35,380 nucleotides of DNA from an uncultured Clostridia bacterium (GCA_937892735.1 CALBGL010000063.1:1-35380); one strand, 5' to 3'; shown: positions 9,041 through 16,281, counted from the first letter of the stretch. Translations and numbers: made by a program. The notes: a model not told the origin generated them from the letters alone.

Positions 9041-9946
9041 ATGGCAGTTTCATATAAACATATCAAAGAAAGCCGAAGTGATGTGATCTTTCACGTATGT
9101 AATACGATCCTATTGCTGTTGTGCTTTATTATCGTGGCTGTACCGTTACTGAATGTACTGGCATCTTCGTTGTCCACTCCAAACGCAGTGGTAACTGGTA
9201 AAGTGGGAATCTGGCCGGTCGGCTGGAACATTGACGCGTATGTGCAGATTTTCCAGTCTAGAATGCTGCTTACGGGATACGCAAATTCGATTCTGTATAC
9301 GGTGGTGGGAACGGTCATCAACATTGTCATGACAGTGATGGCGGCCTATCCGCTGGCGATTAAGAAGTTTGTGGGCCGTGGTATTTTCACAGGATTATTC
9401 GTGTTTACGATGATCTTTTCTGCGCCGCTGATTCCTACCTACTTAAATATTCGAGATCTGGGATTATTGGATACGATGTGGGCGCTTGTGCTTCCCGGCG
9501 CGATCTCTGTATATAACATGATCATCGCCAGAACCTATTTCCAGAACAGCATCCCGGAGGAGATGCTGGAAGCGGCTGGCTTGGATGGAGCGAATGATAC
9601 GCAGATTCTTCTGAAGCTGGTGCTTCCTCTGTCTAAGTCCATCATTGCGGTGCTGACGTTGTACTACGCGGTGGCGCATTGGAACGCGTACTTCGATCCC
9701 TATATCTATTTGAATTCGGAAGAGAAATTCACACTGCAGGTTGTACTTCGTAACATCATGAGCACGGCGGCGGCGCTACAGGAGATGACCGATACAATTT
9801 CCGCAGATCAGAGCCAGAGAGCAGCTTTGATCGAGGTGTTGAAATATGCGATCATAGTATTCGGAAGTTTGCCGGTTATTCTGTTGTATCCTTTTGTACA
9901 AAAGCATTTTGTTAAGGGTGTTATGATTGGCTCTTTGAAGGGCTGA
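9041..9946 (+). CDS. Sugar ABC transporter permease (LplC/YtcP-like)
   Basis: A 301-residue MalG-type permease with about six membrane helices and an EAA loop (IPEEMLEAAGLDGANDTQI). The start at 9041 is set by GGGAGGTGG about 6 nt upstream, 13 nt after the stop of the first permease; an in-frame extension back to 8909 would only be a shadow of that gene. It is the second half of the membrane channel for the LplABC-type importer. Confidence 0.9.
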   Translation: MAVSYKHIKESRSDVIFHVCNTILLLLCFIIVAVPLLNVLASSLSTPNAVVTGKVGIWPVGWNIDAYVQIFQSRMLLTGYANSILYTVVGTVINIVMTVMAAYPLAIKKFVGRGIFTGLFVFTMIFSAPLIPTYLNIRDLGLLDTMWALVLPGAISVYNMIIARTYFQNSIPEEMLEAAGLDGANDTQILLKLVLPLSKSIIAVLTLYYAVAHWNAYFDPYIYLNSEEKFTLQVVLRNIMSTAAALQEMTDTISADQSQRAALIEVLKYAIIVFGSLPVILLYPFVQKHFVKGVMIGSLKG

Positions 9947-9999
9947 TACAAATGCTGTCCATAGATGGAGAGATTCATCGGCATGGGCAGCATTTGTAT
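9946..9999 (+). terminator. Long hairpin after the sugar transporter operon
   Basis: A 15-bp stem (9946-9960 with 9985-9999, one G-U pair) encloses a 24-nt loop that itself can form a short GATG/CATC stem. It starts on the last base of the stop codon. The following sequence is A/T-rich but has no long T-run, so it may be a weak terminator or a 3'-end stabiliser. Confidence 0.55.
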
Positions 10000-10040
10000 A
10001 TAAATTTTACTAATTTTTGCTTCAAATCTAGGAAGGAATA

Positions 10041-10049
10041 TGATATAAT
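10041..10049 (+). promoter_or_regulatory. Extended -10 promoter upstream of a foldable leader
   Basis: TGATATAAT carries the TGN extended -10 plus a perfect TATAAT at 10044-10049. No good -35 is present at 17 bp (TTGCTT lies 21 bp away). A transcript from here would start near 10056 and include the inverted-repeat leader. Confidence 0.5.
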
Positions 10050-10056
10050 AAATATG

Positions 10057-10140
10057 GTGTGACATTTTTCTTTACCGCAGAGAGGGAGCACGCCACGGGG
10101 GTACCGCCAGGGAATGTTAAACTCTGACGGTAATCTCATT
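10057..10140 (+). ncRNA. Possible structured RNA leader of the transaldolase gene
   Basis: Bases 10072-10082 (TTACCGCAGAG) pair with 10122-10133 (CTCTGACGGTAA) as an 11-bp helix with a single bulged A. It encloses a roughly 40-nt G-rich internal segment that has almost no C-runs to pair with, as in compact ligand-binding or pseudoknotted RNAs. The helix lies between two near-identical extended -10 elements. I could not match it to a known riboswitch class. It may equally be a DNA-level operator or chance. Confidence 0.3.
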
Positions 10141-10141
10141 G

Positions 10142-10150
10142 TGATATAAT
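10142..10150 (+). promoter_or_regulatory. Extended -10 promoter proximal to the transaldolase gene
   Basis: TGATATAAT occurs a second time, with the TATAAT at 10145-10150, 45 nt before the start codon. A -35 match is poor (CTGACG at 10124-10129 is at a short spacing). It is nearly the same nonamer as at 10041-10049. Confidence 0.45.
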
Positions 10151-10194
10151 GAAGATGGCATGGAAATGCAGTAAAATTCAAAGGGGGTAATGAA

Positions 10195-10845
10195 ATGCGC
10201 TTTTTTATTGATACAGCGAATGTGGATGAGATTCGGAAGGCAGCTAAAATGGGATTCATTTGTGGAGTCACCACGAATCCTTCTCTGATTGCGAAGGAAG
10301 GCAGAGACTTCAATGAGGTGATTCAGGAAATCACGCAGATTGTGGATGGTCCCATCAGCGGAGAAGTTATCTCTTTGGAAGCGGAGAAGATGATTGAGGA
10401 AGCGAGAGAGATTGCTAAAATTCATCCGAATATGGTCGTCAAGATTCCGATGACGGCGGCTGGTCTGGAGGCGGTGAGTGTGGTCTCAAAGGAAGGAATC
10501 AAGACGAATGTGACTCTGATCTTTTCTGCGACGCAGGCATTGCTCGCGGCGCGGTCTGGAGCAACGTACGTATCTCCGTTCCTGGGACGTCTGGACGATA
10601 TCAGTACGGATGGTCTTACTCTGATCGAAGATATCGCGGAGATCTTTAGTATTCATGATATTGATACGCAGATTATCGCGGCCAGTATTCGGCATCCGAT
10701 GCACGTTCTGGAATGCGCGAAAGCAGGAGCGGACATTGCGACGGTACCGTATAAGGTGCTCGTGCAGATGATTGAACATCCACTGACGAAGTCCGGTATC
10801 GAAAGATTTATGAAGGATTGGGAAAGTGCGTTTCATCAGGGGTAA
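10195..10845 (+). CDS. Transaldolase / fructose-6-phosphate aldolase (small TalC family)
   Basis: A 216-residue class I aldolase of the FSA/TalC subfamily of transaldolases, which forms compact TIM-barrel multimers. The Schiff-base lysine is Lys 83 in VVKIPMT, and the conserved FIDTANVDEI start, GVTTNPSL and NVTLIFS strands are all present. It acts in the cytoplasm in the non-oxidative pentose phosphate pathway or in aldol cleavage of fructose 6-phosphate. The family cannot be split into transaldolase and FSA by eye. AAAGGGGG lies 8 nt before the ATG. The gene is monocistronic, bounded by a terminator at 10851. Confidence 0.92.
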   Translation: MRFFIDTANVDEIRKAAKMGFICGVTTNPSLIAKEGRDFNEVIQEITQIVDGPISGEVISLEAEKMIEEAREIAKIHPNMVVKIPMTAAGLEAVSVVSKEGIKTNVTLIFSATQALLAARSGATYVSPFLGRLDDISTDGLTLIEDIAEIFSIHDIDTQIIAASIRHPMHVLECAKAGADIATVPYKVLVQMIEHPLTKSGIERFMKDWESAFHQG

Positions 10846-10850
10846 ATACA

Positions 10851-10892
10851 AAAAGAGAACCGGTGTGCCATGGTACGCCGGTTCTCTTTTTC
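10851..10892 (+). terminator. Rho-independent terminator after the transaldolase gene
   Basis: A long stem (AAAAGAGAACCGG... with CCGGTTCTCTTTT, about 17 bp with wobble pairs and a short ATG-centred loop) runs into a T-tract. The A/T symmetry would let it act in both directions. Confidence 0.9.
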
Positions 10893-10911
10893 GCAGAAAT
10901 GAAATTTAGGC

Positions 10912-10940
10912 TTGACAAAAATGAAAAGATGGACTATAAT
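10912..10940 (+). promoter_or_regulatory. Consensus promoter of tRNA-Val
   Basis: TTGACA at 10912-10917 and TATAAT at 10935-10940 are both perfect matches with 17 bp spacing, as expected for a stable RNA gene. The mature tRNA starts 13 nt after the -10. Confidence 0.92.
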
Positions 10941-10953
10941 AAAATATGTGCTT

Positions 10954-11027
10954 GGGGATGTAGCTCAGTTGGTTAGAGCGCTGCGTTCACATCGCAGAGG
11001 TCGTTGGTTCGAGCCCAATCATCCCTA
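10954..11027 (+). tRNA. tRNA-Val (anticodon CAC)
   Basis: The 74-nt cloverleaf is complete. The acceptor stem is GGGGATG with CATCCCT (one terminal G-U pair), the D arm is GCTC/GAGC, the anticodon stem is CTGCG/CGCAG with loop TTCACAT giving anticodon CAC, and the T arm is GTTGG-TTCGAGC-CCAAT. The discriminator base is A and CCA is not encoded. The last 41 bases are also read, in antisense, by the 3' end of the convergent CarD-family gene. Confidence 0.95.
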
Positions 11028-11571
11028 TTTCTTCATACACAGACGTTTTTTTGTCTGTGTTTTTAATTTCTGTTTTTTGCAGATGGCTTCGGATGAGCCC
11101 TTCTACTTGCGAACGTGAAATATGCAGTACATAAGCAAATTCATCAGATATCAGCCTTTCAGCCTCTCGAAGGATAGCCTCATCCGAGGCATAAAGCTTA
11201 CGTCCGCGAGAGATCTGTTTCCGTTGCTGATGATGCAAATCACGAATGATCTTGAGAAGTCCCAGACGATCACAATCGGTTAAAAAGTGTCGATACCGCT
11301 CTTTGCGGCGTTCAGAATTTTCCAGCCAACTGGAAGGTTCATCCGGTAAAATGTGCAACAGATGCTCCACTTCCTCGAGAGTCAGAATAGCATGCATTTT
11401 ATCGGAAAGCATGGCGTTCGCTACGGGGACGAATATGGTAGACTCTTTACGATAAACAGGTTTTAAAATATAATAGGTGGCGGGATCTTTATTAAATCGC
11501 AGTTCGGAAATATCCTCAATGCGGCATACACTGTGTGTGCCATATAAAACAATATCATTTTTTTGGAACAT
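10987..11571 (-). CDS. CarD/CdnL-family transcriptional regulator with a readthrough C-terminus
   Basis: A 194-residue protein with an N-terminal CarD/CdnL RNA-polymerase-interaction domain (residues 1-60, MFQKNDIVLYGTHSVCRIED) followed by a helical domain. Family members bind the RNA polymerase beta subunit and stabilise open complexes, often at rRNA promoters. GGAAAGG precedes the ATG. The helical domain ends near residue 166 (about 11074), close to the usual family length. Residues 167-194 are translated from the reverse complement of the tRNA-Val terminator and the 3' part of the tRNA itself, ending in the sequence EPTTSAM that is typical of antisense-tRNA translation. This suggests loss of the original stop codon. 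The frame is otherwise clearly coding. The extension could be tolerated, trimmed or a consequence of a frameshift. Confidence 0.85.
   Translation of the reverse strand: MFQKNDIVLYGTHSVCRIEDISELRFNKDPATYYILKPVYRKESTIFVPVANAMLSDKMHAILTLEEVEHLLHILPDEPSSWLENSERRKERYRHFLTDCDRLGLLKIIRDLHHQQRKQISRGRKLYASDEAILREAERLISDEFAYVLHISRSQVEGLIRSHLQKTEIKNTDKKTSVYEEIGMIGLEPTTSAM
11037..11064 (+). terminator. Rho-independent terminator of tRNA-Val
   Basis: A perfect 8-bp stem (ACACAGAC with GTCTGTGT) with an eight-base G/T loop is followed by TTTT, 10 nt after the tRNA. It lies inside the antisense CarD-family reading frame. Confidence 0.85.
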
Positions 11572-11609
11572 GTAACGATCCTTTCCGCAGACTCAAAAGA
11601 GTAAAAACC

Positions 11610-11636
11610 TGTTTCCTTCCCGCATCGAAGGAAACA
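11610..11636 (-). promoter_or_regulatory. Hairpin in the CarD-family leader
   Basis: A perfect 10-bp inverted repeat (TGTTTCCTTC at 11610-11619 with GAAGGAAACA at 11627-11636) lies in the transcribed leader. On the minus strand it is followed by GGTTTTT, so it could act as an attenuator or a protein-binding site. A second small repeat (ACTC-AAAA-GAGT, 11591-11602) lies between it and the start codon. Confidence 0.5.
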
Positions 11637-11654
11637 ACCAATACAATTGTTTAT

Positions 11655-11684
11655 ATTATAGCATAAAAGTGAATGAAATGTAAA
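11655..11684 (-). promoter_or_regulatory. Promoter of the CarD-family gene
   Basis: Read on the minus strand, TTTACA (11684-11679) and TATAAT (11660-11655) are 18 bp apart, with a TGC extended -10. The leader is about 75 nt and contains the hairpin at 11610-11636. Confidence 0.75.
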
Positions 11685-11755
11685 TTGGGCATATTATACA
11701 AAATATTCTGGCATTTTTGCTCTTTATATTGATAGGTTTTGAAATCTGAATACCA

Positions 11756-11786
11756 AAAATAGCCCTTCGAGCAGAAGGGCTATTTT
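11756..11786 (-). terminator. Terminator of the Cys-rich protein gene
   Basis: A stem of AAAATAGCCCTTC with GAAGGGCTATTTT closes a five-base loop and is followed on the minus strand by TTTTTGG. It is symmetrical enough to work in both directions but lies 27 nt after the stop of the minus-strand Cys-rich gene. Confidence 0.85.
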
Positions 11787-11812
11787 GATCCTGAAAAATT
11801 CTCTGGAGTTGT

Positions 11813-12745
11813 TTAGCACTGTGTGACAGCCGGACAGATCTGAGGCGCCAGGAGAGCACCATCAACAAAGTCTTGGCAAGCATCCGTCTGATCTTCTTCT
11901 ACAGGAATCGCCTTAGGCGGAATCGAGATGCCCTGATGAGGGATTCTATATTCTGTGAAATAAATGGAGCGGATATACAATGTGAGTCCGAGCGCAATCT
12001 GGTTGGAAGCTGCGTCGAATCGAAGAACCTTAGCGGCTGCCTGAAGCGTCAGACCTTGTTCCAATTGATTATTTATGCCAGCCACAGGACCCAGGAAGGT
12101 CATAGTCGGCGTAAACGTACCGCTGCCAGAGGAAGCGTAAGTCAAACCATAGGGAACATAGATATCTAGTGTGACACTGGTTGGATTCGTATCCGGATCA
12201 TTGGCGGCGCTGCTCTCATCCGGGTCTAAATACGTGGCAGTTTCAACGGACTGAGCAAGGATATTCCCGCAGCAATCTAACGCGGTCAGACGGAAGGTTA
12301 CATCCAGGTTAGACAGTGTCAGACGTACGCAGTTCGGCCGATTGGACAACGTCGCGAAGGAAGTGCCATTGGAAGCAGAAAGATTCAGATTGATATCGAG
12401 TACCTGAACTTCCAGGCAGGCCGTTGCAGCGGGCAACGCTGTCGTAGGAGAAAAGACTCGGCACAGATTGATACCGCATTCATCGTAAATCACCGGCATC
12501 ATGGCCAGTAAAGGGGAAGCACAGTCTGGCACGCCACAGGAAGAGGCTGTTTCTCCGCAACTTGTGTTACCGGAAGAAGCTGGTGTTAATACACCGGACA
12601 GAATATCCTGGGATGCACAGCAAGGATTACAGGACGTGTCTTCTTGGGGATCACAGGGAGAGATTCGGCGCGTTTCTCTCGGCAGAGTGTGCTGTAGCGT
12701 TTGTCCTCGTTTTGGAGCATTGAAAAAAGAACAGCATTTCGACAT
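11813..12745 (-). CDS. Cysteine-rich protein of unknown function, possible spore-coat or exosporium component
   Basis: I do not recognise a named family. The 310-residue product starts MSKCCSFF, ends VTQC, and has 20 or so cysteines, many clustered in the first 80 residues (CNPCC, SCGE, SCGV, DCAS) with CC pairs. From about residue 85 it is rich in Ser, Thr, Leu and Val and looks like a beta-sandwich. There is no signal peptide or membrane segment. Start 12745 is chosen because GGAGG sits 7 nt upstream; an ATG 15 nt earlier overlaps that site. Directly upstream is a good match to a sigma-K promoter, so late mother-cell expression and disulphide cross-linking in a spore layer is an attractive inference. 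It is not proven by sequence. Confidence 0.7.
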   Translation of the reverse strand: MSKCCSFFNAPKRGQTLQHTLPRETRRISPCDPQEDTSCNPCCASQDILSGVLTPASSGNTSCGETASSCGVPDCASPLLAMMPVIYDECGINLCRVFSPTTALPAATACLEVQVLDINLNLSASNGTSFATLSNRPNCVRLTLSNLDVTFRLTALDCCGNILAQSVETATYLDPDESSAANDPDTNPTSVTLDIYVPYGLTYASSGSGTFTPTMTFLGPVAGINNQLEQGLTLQAAAKVLRFDAASNQIALGLTLYIRSIYFTEYRIPHQGISIPPKAIPVEEDQTDACQDFVDGALLAPQICPAVTQC

Positions 12746-12776
12746 GATCGAAACCTCCATTGAAGAATTTGTACTA

Positions 12777-12804
12777 TATCATATGATGCTCTTCATGGAC
12801 GGGT
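12777..12804 (-). promoter_or_regulatory. Sigma-K-like promoter of the Cys-rich gene
   Basis: On the minus strand CATATGATA (12785-12777) matches the sigma-K -10 consensus CATANNNTA exactly, and the short AC of the -35 region lies 17 bp upstream (12804-12803). No convincing sigma-A -35 is present. The leader would be about 25 nt. Confidence 0.45.
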
Positions 12805-12830
12805 TCCTGATTTCACAGAAAACGAAGCAG

Positions 12831-13232
12831 TTAAGACAGGATTTCTTCCGCTATGGGAGAGAAACGTTTTTGGTTCAACTTAGGCGTCAAACGATGCAGA
12901 ATCAGATAGGTGACTGCTACTCCAATGACAGCACAGCCTAATACAGCCCATTCGTTCCAGCCGAGTAGACTTAAAAGGACAATGAGCAGGATAAATACAA
13001 TGGCAGGAATGACATATAAGAGACATACCGCGGTTAGAAAACCATTCTGCTGCACACGGATACGCACACGATTCCCCACTTTCGCCTGACAGGCGTTTTC
13101 AGCCCGCAGGATCATGGTTTTATCCGTCAGCGAAGGAAGACAGGCATTGCAATGTTTACAGGCTTCGCTTCGAATGAGTTCGATCTCTACATATTTTCCA
13201 TCGATTCGTGTTACAATTCCAGATTCAGACAT
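12831..13232 (-). CDS. SoxR-reducing system protein RseC family
   Basis: A 133-residue RseC/MucC-family membrane protein. A small N-terminal beta domain carries a CxxCxxC motif (Cys 25, 28, 31) and Cys 48, then two transmembrane helices span about 65-85 and 90-110. Family members are usually linked to Rnf/Rsx electron transport or redox sensing at the membrane. No rnf genes are seen here. The start overlaps the stop of the upstream tcdA-like gene by 8 nt, so the two are translationally coupled. Confidence 0.85.
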   Translation of the reverse strand: MSESGIVTRIDGKYVEIELIRSEACKHCNACLPSLTDKTMILRAENACQAKVGNRVRIRVQQNGFLTAVCLLYVIPAIVFILLIVLLSLLGWNEWAVLGCAVIGVAVTYLILHRLTPKLNQKRFSPIAEEILS

Positions 13233-13929
13233 GAGAATCCTCCTTTTCCATGATTTGACGTATGATATATCCTGCCAGCATGTAACCGGCTACTGGCGGC
13301 ACATAAGACAGACTGCCCGGTGGAGCTATGTTCGTAAGAGGCGGTTCATCGGAAAAAAGAACTGGCATAGCAGTGAATTCACGACGTTTCAGCTCATGAC
13401 GCAACACTTTCGCTAAAGGACAAACGGAAGTACGATAGATGTCACAGATTCGAAATCGGGAAGGATCCAATTTGTTGCCGGTTCCGAGACACATGATCAT
13501 GGGGATATTGTGTGCTCTGGCATATTCTGCCAAGGCAAGTTTGCCGGTGACATTGTCAATCGCATCTATGATATATTCCGGCGAAGGCGAAAATTGCGCG
13601 CCATCGGAAGGGGCTAGAAAGAACATGGGATAGGTATGGATCCGTACATGAGGATTGATATCCTGGATACGACGAGCCATCACATCGGTCTTAGCTTGAC
13701 CGACAGTCGAACAGAGGGCCACGAGCTGACGATTGATATTGGATACATCCACAATATCCTTATCTACTAATGTCAGTTCACCTATGCCGGCGCGAGCCAA
13801 GGCTTCTGCGGCGTGACTACCTACACCGCCCAGACCGAGCACGGCAACATGAGAGTTTTGCAGACGGTCCTGTGCGGCCTGTCCAATCATCCGTACAGAA
13901 CGTTGAAAGAGATCCTGATATGCATACAT
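13225..13929 (-). CDS. tcdA: tRNA threonylcarbamoyladenosine dehydratase (TcdA/CsdL-like)
   Basis: A 234-residue E1-like (ThiF/MoeB superfamily) protein. The nucleotide-binding GLGGVGSHAAE motif is at about 32-42, and VDKDIVDVSNINRQ and the DAIDNVTGK strand follow as in TcdA. The enzyme uses ATP to cyclise t6A37 in ANN-decoding tRNAs to ct6A. It is a little shorter than the E. coli protein (268 residues) but keeps the whole core and the conserved DEPPLT region. Its ribosome binding site is weak (GGGG upstream of the ATG). It forms a two-gene minus-strand unit with the RseC-family gene and is divergent from rex. Confidence 0.85.
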   Translation of the reverse strand: MYAYQDLFQRSVRMIGQAAQDRLQNSHVAVLGLGGVGSHAAEALARAGIGELTLVDKDIVDVSNINRQLVALCSTVGQAKTDVMARRIQDINPHVRIHTYPMFFLAPSDGAQFSPSPEYIIDAIDNVTGKLALAEYARAHNIPMIMCLGTGNKLDPSRFRICDIYRTSVCPLAKVLRHELKRREFTAMPVLFSDEPPLTNIAPPGSLSYVPPVAGYMLAGYIIRQIMEKEDSHV

Positions 13930-14037
13930 CTAACATGCCCCATTTCTACAAGATGCGATGAAAATGAATCATATTTATTTTACATGATTTTGCGAGGGAT
14001 TGCAAGGAGAAAGAACGGTATTTTGTGGAAGAAGGAA

Positions 14038-14067
14038 TTGCATTTTGTAGGGAAGGTATGCTATAAT
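14038..14067 (+). promoter_or_regulatory. Promoter of rex-thrC-queA
   Basis: TTGCAT at 14038-14043 and TATAAT at 14062-14067 are 18 bp apart, with a TGC extended -10. The predicted start site falls on the inverted repeat at 14074-14091. Confidence 0.75.
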
Positions 14068-14073
14068 GAGACA

Positions 14074-14091
14074 TAGTGAATTTTTTCACAC
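14074..14091 (+). promoter_or_regulatory. Candidate Rex operator
   Basis: TAGTGAA-TTTT-TTCACAC is an inverted repeat with the same 7-4-7 layout as published Rex boxes (TTGTGAA-N4-TTCACAA and TTGTTAA-N4-TTAACAA). It lies at the expected transcription start of rex itself, so NADH-sensitive autorepression is likely. Confidence 0.65.
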
Positions 14092-14126
14092 GAATTCTAG
14101 GACAGGCAGGAGCAGGAGTGATAGCG

Positions 14127-14792
14127 ATGAGCGTAAAAAGGATTCCACAGGTGGTAATCCAGAGACTTCCCAGATATTATCGATATCTAGGGGATTTATT
14201 ATCAAGAGGGATTCACAGAATCTCTTCTGGTGAACTTAGTCAGCGTATGGGCGTCACCGCTTCACAGATTCGGCAGGACTTGAATCATTTTGGAGGTTTC
14301 GGACAGCAGGGATACGGATATAATGTGGAGACACTATATGTGGAGATTGGCCGAATCCTTGGACAGGATCAGGAGTATCGCGTCATCATCATTGGAGCCG
14401 GAAACCTGGGGCATGCGGTAGCCAATTATACGAATTATAAGAAACAGGGATACAGAGTGATGGCCTTGTTCGATTCGAATCCGGAGCTTGTAGGGAAGGT
14501 TGTGCAGGATAGTTTGGTTTATAGTATAGACGACCTTTCGAAGTACTTACAAGAACATCATACGGATATCGCGGTTCTGACCATTCCCAAGGATGGTGCC
14601 CTGAAAGTCGTAGAGACACTGGTAGAGGGAGGCATTCAAGCAATTTGGAACTTTGCCTCTGTGGATATACCGCTGCCAAATTCACAGGTTGTAGTAGAAA
14701 ATGTGCATTTATCAGATGGTTTGCGGGTGTTGACCTATCGCCTGCGAGAGCTGCGGGAACAGCAGATGCATTCACAAGAAAGGGGATTATGA
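14127..14792 (+). CDS. rex: Redox-sensing transcriptional repressor Rex
   Basis: A 221-residue Rex protein: a winged-helix DNA-binding domain (about 1-80, including SSGELSQRMGVTASQIRQDL) followed by a Rossmann domain with GAGNLGHA (about 92-99) for NAD(H) sensing, and a C-terminal swapped helix. Rex represses fermentation and respiratory genes when NADH/NAD is low. The start at 14127 has CAGGAG upstream and the protein then begins as in other Rex proteins; the extension to 14076 would run over the operator. The stop overlaps the thrC start region, so rex and thrC are cotranscribed. Confidence 0.93.
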   Translation: MSVKRIPQVVIQRLPRYYRYLGDLLSRGIHRISSGELSQRMGVTASQIRQDLNHFGGFGQQGYGYNVETLYVEIGRILGQDQEYRVIIIGAGNLGHAVANYTNYKKQGYRVMALFDSNPELVGKVVQDSLVYSIDDLSKYLQEHHTDIAVLTIPKDGALKVVETLVEGGIQAIWNFASVDIPLPNSQVVVENVHLSDGLRVLTYRLRELREQQMHSQERGL

Positions 14793-16279
14793 TGGAAAAT
14801 CTTGTTTACAAAAGTACCCGGGGACATGGTGATCCCGTTAGCGCGTCCTATGCGATTGTACATGGCATTGCAGAAGATGGCGGGTTGTTTGTGCCGGATC
14901 ATTTGCCGAAGATGGACAAAACGCTGGAGGAACTCTTGACGATGGATTATCGGGCCTTGGCTTACGAGGTCATGAAGCTGTATCTTTCAGATTTTTCCGA
15001 AGATGAGCTGCGTTATTGTATTGACAGAGCCTATGACGATAAGTTTGATACAACGAAGATCGTACCGCTGTCGCACTGGGGAGAAGCGCATGTTCTTGAA
15101 CTCTTTCATGGAGCGACGTTGGCGTTTAAGGATATGGCGCTGTCCATATTGCCGTATCTGATGACGACAGCGGCGCATAAGCAGAATCTGGAGGAAGAGA
15201 TTGTCATTCTGACAGCAACATCCGGAGATACGGGAAAAGCAGCGTTAGAGGGATTTGCAAATGTAAGCGGAGTGCGGATCATCGTCTTTTATCCAAAGGA
15301 GGGTGTGAGTCCGATTCAGAAACTGCAGATGGTAACGCAGCAGGGCGATAATACACATGTTGTGGCCATCAAAGGAAATTTTGATGATGCACAGCGAAGT
15401 GTGAAAGAAATCTTTACGAATCCGGAAGAGGCCGTGAAGATGAAAAACGCGGGGTACATGTTTTCTTCCGCGAATTCGATCAACATTGGACGTCTGGTGC
15501 CTCAGATCGTGTATTATTACTGGGGATATCTGCAGATGGTACGCGATCAGAAGGTAGAATTGGGAAATGAAGTCAATTTTTGCGTGCCTACCGGAAATTT
15601 TGGTAATATTCTGGCAGCGCATTATGCGAAGTCTATGGGATTGCCGATCGGGAAGTTGGTCTGTGCGTCGAACAGCAACAATGTTTTGACCGACTTCTTC
15701 CATACGGCTCGATATAACTCGAATCGTCCATTTCATATTACTTCTTCTCCTTCGATGGACATTCTGGTTTCCAGTAATCTGGAACGATTGGTATATGAAT
15801 TGTGTCAGGAGAATGGGACTAAGGTACAGGAGCTGATGGATTCTCTCCGGCAGAGAGGCAGTTATATTCTAGATATGGATCCAGTTCTGCTGCAGAAAGA
15901 ATTCTGGGCGGGTTTTGCGGATGAAGAAGAGACGGCAGAGGCCATTCGCCGAATGTATAGAGCGCATCATTATGTCATGGATCCGCATACAGCCGTGGCT
16001 TATAGCGTGGCAGACCGGTATGAGAAGGAGTCGGGCGATACGCGTCTCATGGTGATTGTGTCTACGGCCAGCCCGTATAAGTTCCCGTCCAGCATTCTTG
16101 CGGCAATCGGTATAGAAGCGCCTCAAGAAGAGGAAGAGTTGATGGAGAAGCTGAGCGAGATCAGTGATACGCCTGTGCCGCAGCGGGTACGCCAAGTATT
16201 GGGAGCGCAGATTCGGCATCACAGAGTTTGTGAGAAGGATCGTGTACTGGCAGAAGTACACGATATCTTGGGACTATAA
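14792..16279 (+). CDS. thrC: Threonine synthase
   Basis: A 495-residue PLP-dependent fold-type II enzyme that converts O-phospho-homoserine to threonine. The PLP lysine is Lys 113 in GATLAFKDMAL, the phosphate-binding TATSGDTGKAA loop is intact, and the N-terminal VYKSTRG and EDGGLFVP motifs match the long (fungal and E. coli-like) ThrC class. Two ATGs are adjacent at 14789 and 14792; the second has better spacing (6 nt) from AAAGGGG. Its start overlaps the rex stop. Coupling threonine synthesis to rex is presumably just shared transcription. Confidence 0.93.
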   Translation: MENLVYKSTRGHGDPVSASYAIVHGIAEDGGLFVPDHLPKMDKTLEELLTMDYRALAYEVMKLYLSDFSEDELRYCIDRAYDDKFDTTKIVPLSHWGEAHVLELFHGATLAFKDMALSILPYLMTTAAHKQNLEEEIVILTATSGDTGKAALEGFANVSGVRIIVFYPKEGVSPIQKLQMVTQQGDNTHVVAIKGNFDDAQRSVKEIFTNPEEAVKMKNAGYMFSSANSINIGRLVPQIVYYYWGYLQMVRDQKVELGNEVNFCVPTGNFGNILAAHYAKSMGLPIGKLVCASNSNNVLTDFFHTARYNSNRPFHITSSPSMDILVSSNLERLVYELCQENGTKVQELMDSLRQRGSYILDMDPVLLQKEFWAGFADEEETAEAIRRMYRAHHYVMDPHTAVAYSVADRYEKESGDTRLMVIVSTASPYKFPSSILAAIGIEAPQEEEELMEKLSEISDTPVPQRVRQVLGAQIRHHRVCEKDRVLAEVHDILGL

Positions 16280-16281
16280 AT

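Noticed and set aside
10057..10140. ZTP (pfl) riboswitch, suggested by CCACGGGGG and CCGCCAGGG in the transaldolase leader
   Set aside because: The fragments only resemble the conserved 3' half of pfl RNAs; the required 5' GACUGGCG-type segment is absent and the gene context is wrong. I kept it only as an unassigned structured leader.
10912..11118. Plus-strand open frame of 68 codons across tRNA-Val
   Set aside because: It reads through the tRNA and its terminator, begins inside the tRNA promoter and has no homology-like features. It is a product of the tRNA sequence.
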